64,000 nt of DNA. Origin: an uncultured Clostridium sp. (GTDB lineage Bacteria; Bacillota; Clostridia; TANB77; CAG-508). Under the pieces are notes generated by a model that searched no databases, was not told the DNA's origin, and worked only from the letters and a program-made list of their open reading frames with translations. The position numbers and the translations under genes were made by a program. The DNA lies in NCBI GenBank assembly GCA_947647595.1, contig CANSKZ010000003.1:96564-160563 (forward strand), written 5' to 3'. The stretch's first letter is position 1. The number at the start of each line of letters is the position of its first letter. Below are positions 28,296 through 37,789 of the stretch, one piece after another.

Positions 28296-28694
28296 ATGGA
28301 GCAAAAAATAATGATGTTATTGGGTGAGATGAATCAAAAATTATGTAAAATGGATTCAAAATTAGATAATTTATCAATAGAAATGAATCAAAAATTTGAT
28401 GAGGTTTATAAAACAATGGATGTTTTACAAAAAGAAGTGAATCAAGATATGGATAATTTGCGCAAAGAACAGAATGAAAATATAGACAAGTTATACAAAC
28501 AATTAACACATAACATGAACTGTTTAGAAGAAAAAATATTTGATAGACAACTTTTATTTGAAGATGAATATGGCACAAAAATTAATGCAATGTTTGATTA
28601 TGTTGAATTTCATCAAACGACAAATTTTCAAAGATTTGATAAAATAGATAATTTAGAAAAAAGAGTTTTTGCGTTAGAAAGAAAACAAGTATAA
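28296..28694 (+). CDS. Coiled-coil protein, unrecognised
   Basis: 132 aa made almost wholly of heptad-like helix (LGEMNQKLCKMDSKLDNL, then DVLQKEVNQDMDNLRKEQNE). No membrane segment. AAAGGAGGAAAAAT precedes ATG 28296. Similar coiled-coil ORFs occur as paralogs in Clostridia, function unknown. Bounded by hairpins, so monocistronic. Confidence 0.7.
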   Translation: MEQKIMMLLGEMNQKLCKMDSKLDNLSIEMNQKFDEVYKTMDVLQKEVNQDMDNLRKEQNENIDKLYKQLTHNMNCLEEKIFDRQLLFEDEYGTKINAMFDYVEFHQTTNFQRFDKIDNLEKRVFALERKQV

Positions 28695-28728
28695 TTTTTG
28701 TTCTGGAAATTATAAAATACCCATAAAA

Positions 28729-28783
28729 AATAGAGAGTATACACATTATTTTTATAGAGAAAGTAATTTGTATACTCTCTATT
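28729..28783 (+). terminator. Long hairpin terminator
   Basis: AATAGAGAGTATAC (28729-28742) pairs perfectly with GTATACTCTCTATT (28770-28783). Confidence 0.75.
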
Positions 28784-28874
28784 CTTGTAGAATTTAAAAT
28801 AAATTTTCTAAAAATAGTTGATATTTTTAGAAAAATAATATAAAATAACAAAGACGAAAATTAGAGGAGGACCT

Positions 28875-29534
28875 ATGATAAATTTTGATGATGTTGTCAA
28901 TCATGCTGAAATAAAAGAACTGATGAAAAATGCACAAAAACAATTAGATGTTTTAGGCTATACAGAACATTCAGAAAGACATTGTATGTTAGTAGCAAAG
29001 CGAGCTGCTTATATTTTGCAACAATTGGATTATGATGAACATCGCATTGAACTAGCTAAAATAGCTGGTTATATTCATGATATTGGAAATTCTGTCAATC
29101 GAATTGACCATGCCCATTCGGGAGCAATATTGGCCTATCATATTTTAAAAGAAATGGGAATGAATGTTTCTGATCGAACTGAAATAATGATGGCAATTGG
29201 AAATCATGATGAAAATACAGGAACAGCGGTAAGTGATATTTCTGCGGCGCTTATTTTAGCCGACAAATCAGATGCCCATAGAAGTAGGGTTTCTAAAAAA
29301 GACAGAAATATTTTTGACAAACATGACGAAGTTAATTATGCAGTAACCCATTCGGAATTGAAAATAGATGTGGAACATAAAAAAGTAATTTTGGATTTAA
29401 AGATTGATACGAAAATCTGTCCAGTAATCGATTATTTCGAAATTTTTATGGACCGTACTAAAATGAGTAAACGTGCTGCAAAATATTTGGGATTATGGTT
29501 TGAACTAATTATTAATGATACAAATTTATTATAA
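28875..29534 (+). CDS. HD-domain phosphohydrolase
   Basis: 219 aa. HD motifs in order: HSERH, GYIHDIGNS (HD pair), GNHDE and a late Asp at ILADKSDAH. Metal-dependent phosphohydrolase, substrate not evident. RBS AGAGGAGGACCT. It precedes the secD-like gene by 16 bases and is probably in its operon. Confidence 0.85.
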   Translation: MINFDDVVNHAEIKELMKNAQKQLDVLGYTEHSERHCMLVAKRAAYILQQLDYDEHRIELAKIAGYIHDIGNSVNRIDHAHSGAILAYHILKEMGMNVSDRTEIMMAIGNHDENTGTAVSDISAALILADKSDAHRSRVSKKDRNIFDKHDEVNYAVTHSELKIDVEHKKVILDLKIDTKICPVIDYFEIFMDRTKMSKRAAKYLGLWFELIINDTNLL

Positions 29535-29550
29535 ATAGGAGGAAAGTAGA

Positions 29551-30996
29551 GTGAAAAAAATTAGATTAGTGGTTGTAGTATTATGTATAATATTCGTGTC
29601 AGTGACTGCTTTTTTTGGATTTTTCAAAAAGGAAAATGGTATGTGGAAAAATAGCATACCAGATTATAAATATGGCATGGATATAAAAGGGGCGAGAGAA
29701 TTAGTTTATACATTAAGTGACGAAGAAAATGAAAAATATGTATATGTAGATGAAGCTGGAAATGTAAAAGGTGAAGTATGGAAAGAGGGAAGTAGTATCA
29801 AGCCAGAAGACGAAACAGCTGAAGAAACAGAAAACGAAGAAACACAACAAACAGAAGCGGTTCCATTTGCGAAAGAAACTAGAATGATAAAAGAAAATCC
29901 AGATGACCAATTAACAAAAGAAAATTTTGAGCAAGCAAAAGAAATTATCCAAAAAAGATTAAAAGAACAAGGAATTACTGAAAATAATATCCGAATTGAT
30001 AATGTAACAGGAAAGTTAATGATAGAAAATGCAAGCAAAGAAGAACAAATTGAGCGAATAGAACAATTAGTTTCAAAACCAGGAAAATTTGAAATTGTGG
30101 ATTATCAAAACGGTGTTGTACTAATGGATAATTCAGATATTAAAAAGGTTTCTGTTGTGTATTCTAATGATTCAGCGTATAATACGTATTTACAAATTCA
30201 ATTTAACGCAGAAGGGGCCAATAAATTAAAAGAAATTAGTAATAAATATGTAGAAATAAAAGATGAAACACAAAATGCAGAAGAAACGCCAGAGGAAGCT
30301 GAAGAAAAAGAGGAAACAGAAAAAAAATATGTAACCATTAGTTTTGATGGAATGAACATGATGACAACTTATTTTGGCGAAGAAATGTCAAATGGTATTT
30401 TGCAGATTTCGGTAGGACAAGCCAGAACAGAACCAAGTGAATTTAGAAAGGACTATAACTCTGCCAAAATAATTGCGGACATGTTAAATTCAGGGGTTTT
30501 ACCTGTTGTTTATAAATTAGAAACTGATAATTTTGTAAAATCTGAAATAACAACACAAATGCAAAGAAATATGAAAATTATAGTAGGAATTGCAATTGCT
30601 ATTGTTTCAATTTTATCGATAGTGAAATTTGGAAAAAAAGGTTTATTGGCAAGTATTTCTAATATAGGTTATATTGCAATTTTATCATTAGTTCTTCGCT
30701 ATACTAATGTAGAAATAACAGTAAATTCTATTTTAGCAGGTGTTATTATGGTAATTGCTAATATGCTATTTCTTAAAATGCTTTTGAATGCAAAAGAAAC
30801 CCATACTTATCAAGAAGTTAGTAAGAAATTTTATTTAGCATTGATTCCCGTTATCGCATTAGCAGTTGTATTTACATTGACTAAAAATAGCGGAATTGCC
30901 AGCATTGGCATGATGGTATTTTGGGCAATCATTCTAAATGTAGTATATAATCTAATAATAACAAACACACTTTTAAAAGATGGAGAGGATTGGTAA
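29551..30996 (+). CDS. secD: Reduced SecD-like translocase subunit
   Basis: 481 aa. N-terminal transmembrane helix, an extracytoplasmic region with the SecD P1 pattern (DIKGARELVYTL; AKEIIQKRLKEQGITENNIRI; LQIQFNAEGANKLKEI) and an acidic Glu/Thr-rich insert, then about four C-terminal hydrophobic segments. Short and divergent in the membrane part. Assists protein export with SecYEG. GTG start 29551 after ATAGGAGGAAAGTAGA. Confidence 0.75.
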   Translation: MKKIRLVVVVLCIIFVSVTAFFGFFKKENGMWKNSIPDYKYGMDIKGARELVYTLSDEENEKYVYVDEAGNVKGEVWKEGSSIKPEDETAEETENEETQQTEAVPFAKETRMIKENPDDQLTKENFEQAKEIIQKRLKEQGITENNIRIDNVTGKLMIENASKEEQIERIEQLVSKPGKFEIVDYQNGVVLMDNSDIKKVSVVYSNDSAYNTYLQIQFNAEGANKLKEISNKYVEIKDETQNAEETPEEAEEKEETEKKYVTISFDGMNMMTTYFGEEMSNGILQISVGQARTEPSEFRKDYNSAKIIADMLNSGVLPVVYKLETDNFVKSEITTQMQRNMKIIVGIAIAIVSILSIVKFGKKGLLASISNIGYIAILSLVLRYTNVEITVNSILAGVIMVIANMLFLKMLLNAKETHTYQEVSKKFYLALIPVIALAVVFTLTKNSGIASIGMMVFWAIILNVVYNLIITNTLLKDGEDW

Positions 30997-30997
30997 A

Positions 30998-31654
30998 ATG
31001 GAAACAAATAAAAATAGTAAAAAAATCGTAATTTTAGGATTAATTCTTTTAATTATCGCTGGTTTGATTGTAGTTAGCTTAAAAGGATTTCAGGTTTCTT
31101 TAATGTTTGGCAAACATGAAAGTGTAGAATTAAAAGTAGGAAAAGAAATTGATATCAAAATTGTGCAAGAAATTTGTGACCAAATTTTTGACAACCAAAA
31201 ATATGTGATAAAAGAATTAGAAGTGTTTGGAGATTCTTTTCAGCTTAATATAAAATCAATAACAGATGATGAAAAAACAAATTTAATTAATCAAGTCAAC
31301 GAAAAATTTCAAACGCAAAAAACAGTGGACGATTTGAAAGTTCATTCTGTATCAAATCGAAGAATCAGAGACGTTATAAAACCATACATGATGCCAATGG
31401 TAATCGTATTTGCTATAGTAATGATTTATACATTGATTCGATTCAGAAAAATAGATTCATTCAAATTGATAATTGATTATATTTGGAAAATTATTTTAAC
31501 AGAAATAATTTTATTGTCTGCAGTAGCTATCATTCGAATTCCTGTAAATGATGTATTAATAAATTTATTTATGATTGTTGCCATTGTAGAATTAGTTTAT
31601 TTTATAAGTAAAAATGAGAAAAAATTAGAAAAAGAAATAGAGAACGACAATTAG
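30998..31654 (+). CDS. secF: Reduced SecF-like translocase subunit
   Basis: 218 aa. One N-terminal transmembrane helix, a short extracytoplasmic domain (VGKEIDIKIVQEICDQIF) and three or four C-terminal helices. Position directly after the SecD-like gene (stop and start 1 base apart) and layout support SecF, but motifs are weak and it lacks part of the usual length of about 300. RBS GAGAGGATTGGTAAA. Confidence 0.65.
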   Translation: METNKNSKKIVILGLILLIIAGLIVVSLKGFQVSLMFGKHESVELKVGKEIDIKIVQEICDQIFDNQKYVIKELEVFGDSFQLNIKSITDDEKTNLINQVNEKFQTQKTVDDLKVHSVSNRRIRDVIKPYMMPMVIVFAIVMIYTLIRFRKIDSFKLIIDYIWKIILTEIILLSAVAIIRIPVNDVLINLFMIVAIVELVYFISKNEKKLEKEIENDN

Positions 31655-31666
31655 TCGTTCTTTTTG
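31642..31666 (+). terminator. Terminator of the secD/secF unit
   Basis: GAACGAC and GTCGTTC with a T-run; the stem starts within the last codons of secF. Confidence 0.85.
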
Positions 31667-31760
31667 ACAAAATTTGACAAGAAACAAGTTTTTTCATGTT
31701 GACTTCTAAATTTTTAAAATATATAATGAAAATAGGTTATACTAGTTAAAGGAGGTTAGA

Positions 31761-34052
31761 ATGAAAAATAATAAATTAGTAAAAATAATATTCATTTTTG
31801 TAATTGCATTTTATATTACATTAGTGCTTGCCAATACTTCATTTGCGGGAACATTGACTTCTGATATTAATGGAATTAATGATAATCAATATCCTGGCAT
31901 AAAAAGTATGATTCAAGACTTGCAAAGAAAACACAAAAATTACCAATTTCAAGTGTATTATACAGGAATTGATTGGACAGAAGCAATAACCATGGAATAT
32001 CAAGGACATGGAAGTTCTCCTAAAAATTTATTTAGTCAATCTAGTAAATATCAAGGAAAATGGTTTTGCCCAATTTGTGGTTCTAAATCATATGATACAG
32101 GCTGGTATTGTGCTTCCATCGATGCCATAAAATACATGATGGACCCTAGAAATTCTTTAGATGAAACCAGTGTATTTCAATTTAAAAATTTAGAAACAGC
32201 AGATGTTTCAGCCAACAATATTTCAACAATAATTAATAGTCAATATGCGTCTTATGGCTATATCAATAATCCAACAGCCATTAATGCTATTGTGAATGCG
32301 AGTTCTAGTTTGAATTTGAATGGTTATTCTATTTTAGCCAAAATTATAAACGAACAAGGAAAAGGGACTTCTCCTCTTGCAACAGGAAGTGGATATAATG
32401 GATTTGGCATTGGATACTATAATTTCTTTAATGTTGGTGCTTATGGAAATGGAATCAGCAATGTTATGACAAATGGTTTAAAATATGCTCAAAATAAAGG
32501 ATGGGATTCTGTAGAAAAATCTATTTTTGGTGGTTCAGAATATTATAAATCACAATACATTGGAAAAGGGCAAAATACACTACATTATCAAAGATTTAAT
32601 GTAGTATATACACCTTCACTTTTCTCTCATCAATATCAACAAGATATTATGGGAGCACAAACCAGTAGTACGCTTTTGAAAAACTATTATACAACCTCAT
32701 CAACCATTAATAGTGTGAACCATACGTTTATTATACCATTATATGAAAATATGCCACGTACAGCATGTGCAAGACCAAGTACATCAGAAAATAGTACGCT
32801 GAATGCAAAAGAAGTTACGGTTACAACAGATCGATTAGCAGTAAGAGCAACGCCAAATGGTAACAGAATTATTAGTTATTTAAATCGAAATGAAAAAGTA
32901 CAAGTTATTGAAAGAGCAACATCACAAGCTTCAGATGGCAATTATTGGGATATTATTGTATCAAACATAGATGGAACTTATGGATATGTATTACGTTCGG
33001 GACTTTCTACTCAAAATCCATATCCAAGTTATATTTTTGATTACAAATATTATGCAGACAATAATAAAGATTTAAAAGCTGCTTTTGGTTATGATGAAAA
33101 TCAGCTATATGACCATTTCGTGAAAAATGGAGCCAGTGAGGGAAGAAGTTCTTCGCCAGTATTTAATGCAAGATACTATTTAGAAAATAATGGAGATTTA
33201 CAAAGAGCCTTTGGAAATAATTATTTACTAGTATGTAATCATTTCTTGAATTATGGATGTAATGAAGGACGAAGAAGTTCTGCAGAATATGATGGCACAT
33301 TTTATAAATATTACTATCCAGATTTAACAAATATGTCAGCAGTACAATTAGTAGAACATTATATCAATTATGGAAAAAAGGAAAGAAGATTAGCTACGAT
33401 TGATCCTAAAATTGAAGAAGTTGTGTTTGATGAAACAATTTATTCGGAATATAATGATGATTTAAAAAAAGCTTTCGGAAAGGATCGAACCTTATTAAGA
33501 AGGCATTGGATAGAATGTGGAATTAAAGAAGGAAGAATTGCTTCTGCTTTGTATATACCAGATATGTATATAGAATTAAATATGCCTTTGAAGGATGTTT
33601 TCGGAAATAATCGAAAATTATTATTTGAACATTTTATCAATTGCGGAATTAACGAAGGTCGTTCAGCAAGCGTTTTCTTTGATCCAAAACTATATTTAGA
33701 AATCAATACAGATATAAAAAGTATTTTTAAAACGAATTATAAAGAAGCTTACTCGCATTTTAGAAATTGTGGAATTAAGGAAGGCAGACAAGCAAGTAGT
33801 GTATTCAATATTAAATATTACCTTCAATATAATGCTGACTTAAAAGCAGCCTATGGAAATAATGAAAAATCGGCTTTTGTGCATTTCCTAAGATATGGTA
33901 TGCACGAAGGAAGAATAGCGAGCGCAACGTTTAATCCAATTTTCTATTCGAATTACAATACAGATTTGAAGAAAGCATATGGAAATAATAAAAGGGAATA
34001 TTATATGCATTATATCCGTTATGGAAGAGATGAAGGAAGAAAAGCAATATAA
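31761..34052 (+). CDS. Secreted beta-N-acetylglucosaminidase with SH3 and C-terminal repeats
   Basis: 763 aa. Signal peptide (KIIFIFVIAFYITLVLANTSFAG). Residues 40-330: glucosaminidase-like domain (SILAKIINEQGKGTSPLATG, GFGIGYYNFFNVGAYG) with a Cys pair WFCPICGS. About 355-425: bacterial SH3 (DRLAVRATPNGNRIISYL). About 430-763: eight units of about 40 residues with the pattern Y-x2-N-x-DL-x2-AFG, HF-x3-G-x2-EGR-x-AS. Likely a cell-wall autolysin held to the surface by the repeats. RBS AAAGGAGGTTAGA. Confidence 0.85.
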   Translation: MKNNKLVKIIFIFVIAFYITLVLANTSFAGTLTSDINGINDNQYPGIKSMIQDLQRKHKNYQFQVYYTGIDWTEAITMEYQGHGSSPKNLFSQSSKYQGKWFCPICGSKSYDTGWYCASIDAIKYMMDPRNSLDETSVFQFKNLETADVSANNISTIINSQYASYGYINNPTAINAIVNASSSLNLNGYSILAKIINEQGKGTSPLATGSGYNGFGIGYYNFFNVGAYGNGISNVMTNGLKYAQNKGWDSVEKSIFGGSEYYKSQYIGKGQNTLHYQRFNVVYTPSLFSHQYQQDIMGAQTSSTLLKNYYTTSSTINSVNHTFIIPLYENMPRTACARPSTSENSTLNAKEVTVTTDRLAVRATPNGNRIISYLNRNEKVQVIERATSQASDGNYWDIIVSNIDGTYGYVLRSGLSTQNPYPSYIFDYKYYADNNKDLKAAFGYDENQLYDHFVKNGASEGRSSSPVFNARYYLENNGDLQRAFGNNYLLVCNHFLNYGCNEGRRSSAEYDGTFYKYYYPDLTNMSAVQLVEHYINYGKKERRLATIDPKIEEVVFDETIYSEYNDDLKKAFGKDRTLLRRHWIECGIKEGRIASALYIPDMYIELNMPLKDVFGNNRKLLFEHFINCGINEGRSASVFFDPKLYLEINTDIKSIFKTNYKEAYSHFRNCGIKEGRQASSVFNIKYYLQYNADLKAAYGNNEKSAFVHFLRYGMHEGRIASATFNPIFYSNYNTDLKKAYGNNKREYYMHYIRYGRDEGRKAI

Positions 34053-34059
34053 AATAAAA

Positions 34060-34090
34060 AACTCTAGCAATGTAAGCTAGAGTTTTTTCA
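34060..34090 (+). terminator. Terminator of the glucosaminidase gene
   Basis: AACTCTAGC and GCTAGAGTT stem with a T-run. Confidence 0.88.
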
Positions 34091-34111
34091 AGTTTTTTCT
34101 ATATTTTACTT

Positions 34112-34140
34112 GACAAATCGGAAAAAATAGTGTAAAGTAT
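34112..34140 (+). promoter_or_regulatory. Promoter of the ylxM-ffh operon
   Basis: TTGACA 34112-34117, then TAAAGT 34135-34140 after 17 bases; the -10 is weak. Confidence 0.55.
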
Positions 34141-34152
34141 AATAGCATTACA

Positions 34153-34240
34153 TTTAAAGTCGTGAGAAATTTGCAAAGCAAAATTTCGCTCGACCTTAAA
34201 CAAACCTGTAGGATGATACATCTTTGTTTAAGGAAAGGAG
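34153..34240 (+). promoter_or_regulatory. Structured 5' leader with two overlapping hairpins before ylxM
   Basis: Hairpin 1 pairs TTTAAAGTCG (34153-34162) with CGACCTTAAA (34191-34200). Hairpin 2 pairs CTTAAACAAA (34195-34204) with TTTGTTTAAG (34223-34232), with inner TGTA/TACA, and ends against the AGGAAAGGAG ribosome site. The two share 34195-34200, so they exclude each other, as in a riboswitch or protein-bound leader. I do not recognise a known family. Confidence 0.55.
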
Positions 34241-34245
34241 TAGTC

Positions 34246-34599
34246 ATGGAAATTGAAAATAGTGTCAAATTGAGTATTCTATTAGAGATTTATGGTAAAT
34301 TATTAACCCAAAAACAATATCATTTACTAAATGACTACTACAATAACGATTTATCCCTAGCAGAAATTGCTGAAAATGAGAATATCACTAGACAGGCTGT
34401 TAGAGATAATCTGAAGAAAGGGGAAAGGAAACTTTTCGAATTTGAAGAAAAGTTAGAAATCATGAAAAAAAATAGAATGCAAGAAGAACAAATTGCAATT
34501 ATTTTGTCAGAAATCAATCATTTAACAGAAAATTCTACAGATACAGAAATTGCAAAAGTTCTTGAGGATGTTAAAAATAAACTAAATTGCTTAGTTTAA
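34246..34599 (+). CDS. ylxM: YlxM, SRP-associated HTH protein
   Basis: 117 aa. Sigma-70 region 4-like helix-turn-helix (LTQKQYHLLNDYYNNDLSLAEIAENENITRQAVRDNLKKGE). YlxM precedes ffh in most Firmicutes and modulates the SRP GTPase. ATG 34246 follows AGGAAAGGAGTAGTC. Confidence 0.92.
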   Translation: MEIENSVKLSILLEIYGKLLTQKQYHLLNDYYNNDLSLAEIAENENITRQAVRDNLKKGERKLFEFEEKLEIMKKNRMQEEQIAIILSEINHLTENSTDTEIAKVLEDVKNKLNCLV

Positions 34600-34629
34600 A
34601 AAGCAAATGAGAAAGGATGGTTTTCAGAA

Positions 34630-36000
34630 ATGGCGTTTGAGGGATTATCTTCTAGATTACAAGAAATAACAAGAAAGCTAAAAGGAAAAGCGAGAATTAC
34701 AGAAAATGACCTAAAAGAAGTAACACGTGAAGTAAAACTTGCGTTACTAGAAGCAGATGTGAATTATAAAATTGTAAAAGACTTTGTTAAAGTTATTGAA
34801 GAAAAATCCTTAGGGCAAGATGTTTTGAAATCACTAACACCAGGGCAACAAGTCATCAAAATTGTAAAAGATGAATTGGTTGAATTGCTTGGTGGAGAAG
34901 ATGCCAAATTGAATTTTACGCCAAATCCACCAACTGTTATCATGTTGGTTGGTTTGCAAGGTTCTGGTAAAACAACAACAGCTGGAAAATTAGCCAATAT
35001 CATTCGCAAACAAGGCAAAAAACCATTATTGGTTGCATGTGATGTTTATAGACCAGCAGCAATCAAGCAGTTACAAGTTGTTGGAAAACAACTTGATATA
35101 CCAGTTTATGCCAATGAAACCACCAAAGATGTCAACTTGATTGCTAAACAAGCTATGTCAGTTGCCATTTCCAAATTAAACGATGTTGTTATTTTAGATA
35201 CCGCAGGACGTCTCCAAATTGATGAACCATTAATGCAGGAATTAAAAGATGTCAAAAAAAGTGTGAAACCACATGAGATTTTGCTAGTAGTGGATTCCAT
35301 GATTGGTCAAGACGCTGTCAATATTGCGCAAACCTTTAACGAACAAGTCGGAATTGATGGTATTGTTTTAACGAAATTAGATGGTGATACTAGAGGTGGA
35401 GCTGCCTTATCTGTCAAAAAAGTAACAGGAAAACCAATTAAATACATTGCCACAGGTGAAAAATTAAGCGACATCGAAGAATTTCATCCAGAACGAATGG
35501 CATCTAGAATATTAGGAATGGGCGATGTGCTTTCCATTATTGAAAAGGCAGAAGAAAACTTTGATTTAGAAGAAGCCGAAAAGCTAGAAAAAAGTCTCAA
35601 GAAAAATAAATTCGACTTAGACGATTATCTAGCACAACTAAGGCAAATGAAAAAAATGGGGTCATTTTCTTCTATTTTAAAAATGATTCCAGGAATTGGA
35701 AGTCAATTATCCAATGTCGAAATTGATGACAAAGAAATTGCTAGAATTGAAGCCATGATTTGTTCTATGACATTAGAAGAAAGGAGAAATCCCAAAGTTT
35801 TAAATGCCAGCAGACGTATCCGAATTGCCAATGGAAGTGGAACCACAGTTCAGCAACTTAATAAATTTATGAAAACATTTGAAATGACACAAAAAATGAT
35901 GAAAGAAATGAAATCACCAAAAAAGATGAAAAACATGATGCGTAAAATGAACATCAATCCAGATGCTATGGATATGAGTGATTTTGAAGATTTGAAATAA
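34630..36000 (+). CDS. ffh: Signal recognition particle GTPase Ffh
   Basis: 456 aa. N domain, G domain (GLQGSGKTTTAGKLA; DTAGRLQ; TKLDGDTRGGA), and methionine-rich M domain (KFMKTFEMTQKMMKEM). Targets nascent membrane proteins with SRP RNA and FtsY. Normal length. RBS GAGAAAGGATGG. Confidence 0.97.
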   Translation: MAFEGLSSRLQEITRKLKGKARITENDLKEVTREVKLALLEADVNYKIVKDFVKVIEEKSLGQDVLKSLTPGQQVIKIVKDELVELLGGEDAKLNFTPNPPTVIMLVGLQGSGKTTTAGKLANIIRKQGKKPLLVACDVYRPAAIKQLQVVGKQLDIPVYANETTKDVNLIAKQAMSVAISKLNDVVILDTAGRLQIDEPLMQELKDVKKSVKPHEILLVVDSMIGQDAVNIAQTFNEQVGIDGIVLTKLDGDTRGGAALSVKKVTGKPIKYIATGEKLSDIEEFHPERMASRILGMGDVLSIIEKAEENFDLEEAEKLEKSLKKNKFDLDDYLAQLRQMKKMGSFSSILKMIPGIGSQLSNVEIDDKEIARIEAMICSMTLEERRNPKVLNASRRIRIANGSGTTVQQLNKFMKTFEMTQKMMKEMKSPKKMKNMMRKMNINPDAMDMSDFEDLK

Positions 36001-36064
36001 TATTATAATTCATTTTTAAATTATAATTTTATGATAAATAAAATAACCTTAAGGGGGTGAAAAA

Positions 36065-36301
36065 ATGGTAAAAATAAGATTACAAAGAGTTGGAAAGAAA
36101 AAAGCTCCTTTCTATCACATTGTTGTAGCTGATTCAAAATCTCCAAGAGATGGAAAAATCATCGAACAAATCGGAACTTATGACCCAATGACAACACCAT
36201 CTACGATTGTGTTAGATAATGAAAAAGTAACAACTTGGATAAAAAACGGAGCACAACCAACACAAACAGTAAAAGCATTAATAGCGAAAGCAACAAAATA
36301 G
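36065..36301 (+). CDS. rpsP: 30S ribosomal protein S16
   Basis: 78 aa. [20 protein letters not shown] is the classic S16 N-terminus; [16 protein letters not shown] follows. RBS AAGGGGGTGAAAAA. Second gene after ffh in the cluster. Confidence 0.97.
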   Translation: MVKIRLQRVGKKKAPFYHIVVADSKSPRDGKIIEQIGTYDPMTTPSTIVLDNEKVTTWIKNGAQPTQTVKALIAKATK

Positions 36302-36319
36302 GTTTTAAGAGGTGTGTTT

Positions 36320-36550
36320 ATGAAAGAATTATTAGAAGTCATCATTAAAGGATTAGTAGATAACAAGGAATCTGTATCGATTGACGAGAAAACTGAGAAT
36401 CATACAATTACGTATCAAGTAACCGTTAATCAAGCTGATATGGGACGCGTTATAGGAAAACAAGGCAAAATGGCAAAATCCATTCGAACAGTGATGAAAT
36501 CTGTTGCTACAAAAGAACATAAAAAAATCAATATAGAATTTGTAGGGTAA
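36320..36550 (+). CDS. khpA: KH-domain RNA-binding protein KhpA
   Basis: 76 aa single KH domain with the GxxG loop in GRVIGKQGKMAKSIR. Binds RNA and affects cell division and elongation with KhpB in Gram-positives. ATG 36320 after TAAGAGGTG; in-frame GTG 36314 overlaps the ribosome site. Confidence 0.92.
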   Translation: MKELLEVIIKGLVDNKESVSIDEKTENHTITYQVTVNQADMGRVIGKQGKMAKSIRTVMKSVATKEHKKINIEFVG

Positions 36551-36554
36551 AACC

Positions 36555-37059
36555 ATGAAAGATTATTTAGAATTAGGGCAAATTGTAAATGTGAAAGGCT
36601 TAAAAGGCGAGGTGAAATTAAACTCTTTTGCGGAAGACAATACTGTATTTGAAAGATTACCCAAAGTTTTTTTGAAAGGTAAAAATCAGTGGCTTGAAAA
36701 GGAAATCGAAAAAGTGACTTACAACAAAAATCAAGTCATTCTAAAATTCAAAGATTGCCATTCCATTGATGAAGCAGAAAGTTTAAGAAATCTGTATTTA
36801 TATGTAAAACGTGAAGACTTAGGCGAATTACCAGAAGGTGTTTATTATATAACAGATTTAATTGGTTTAGCAGTCTACACAGACCAAAATGAATTGCTTG
36901 GAAAAGTAGACGACATTTATTCAAGTCGGTGCCAATGACATTTATGTGGTAAAAAACGAAATGGGAAAACAGAAGTTACTTCCGGGAATTCCAGACGTCA
37001 TCCAAAAGATTGATATTGAAAATGGTAAAATAACAGTACATTTATTAAAAGGATTATAA
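36555..37059 (+). CDS. rimM: 16S rRNA processing protein RimM (needs +1 shift at CGG 36927)
   Basis: 167 aa through the shift. N-terminal RimM barrel ([18 protein letters not shown]), then PRC domain ([26 protein letters not shown]). In the zero frame it stops at 36938, inside the PRC domain. Removing the C restores [26 protein letters not shown], with the conserved tGaNDvyvV of RimM, and the gene then ends 1 base before trmD, as usual. Needed for 30S maturation. Confidence 0.95.
36927..36930 (+). other. CGG +1 recoding site (rimM, S-G-A)
   Basis: Zero frame TCA AGT CGG TGC CAA TGA; restored AGT (C)GGT GCC AAT GAC. Conserved Gly of the G-A-N-D motif. Confidence 0.92.
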
Positions 37060-37060
37060 A

Positions 37061-37774
37061 ATGAAATTTGATGTATTAACACTTTTTCCAGAAATGTTTG
37101 ATTCTATGAAAGAAAGCATTATCGGAAGAGCAATGGATAAAAATTTAATACAAATTCATCCTGTCAATATCCGAGATTTTTCAAAAGACAAACACAAAAA
37201 AGTAGATGACACCGTTTATGGCGGAGGAGCAGGAATGTTGATGCGACCAGATGTTGTATATGACGCCTACCAATCTGTCAAAAGTGAAAAAGCAAAAGTA
37301 ATTTTCTTGTCGCCGCAAGGCAAAACGTTGAATCAAGCAAAAGTTTTGGAATTAGCCAAAGAAGAACATCTGATTTTATTGTGTGGTCATTATGAAGGAA
37401 TTGACCAGCGTGTGATTGATAAAATTGTCGATGAAGAAATTTCCATTGGTGATTATGTGTTAACCGGTGGTGAATTGCCTGCAATGGTACTAATTGATAG
37501 CGTTTCACGTTATGTCGATGGAGTGCTAGCAACTGGTTCTAAATTCGAGGAATCGTTTTCAGATGGATTGTTGGAATACCCTCAATATACAAGACCAGAA
37601 ATCTTCGAAGGCAAAAAAGTGCCAGAAATATTGCTTTCTGGGCATCATGAAAATATTGAAAAATGGCGAAGAAAAGAAGCCCTAAAATTAACTGCAAGGA
37701 AAAGACCAGATTTATTAGAAAATAAGAATCTGTCAGACGATGACAGAAAGATTTTAAAAGATTTTGTATTTTAA
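37061..37774 (+). CDS. trmD: tRNA (guanine-N1)-methyltransferase TrmD
   Basis: 237 aa. Methylates G37 of tRNA, which prevents +1 frameshifting. Trefoil-knot SAM site ([32 protein letters not shown]) and N-terminus [11 protein letters not shown]. Normal length, no visible change in catalytic motifs. It follows rimM by one base. Confidence 0.97.
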   Translation: MKFDVLTLFPEMFDSMKESIIGRAMDKNLIQIHPVNIRDFSKDKHKKVDDTVYGGGAGMLMRPDVVYDAYQSVKSEKAKVIFLSPQGKTLNQAKVLELAKEEHLILLCGHYEGIDQRVIDKIVDEEISIGDYVLTGGELPAMVLIDSVSRYVDGVLATGSKFEESFSDGLLEYPQYTRPEIFEGKKVPEILLSGHHENIEKWRRKEALKLTARKRPDLLENKNLSDDDRKILKDFVF

Positions 37775-37789
37775 GAAAAGGAGGAAAAA

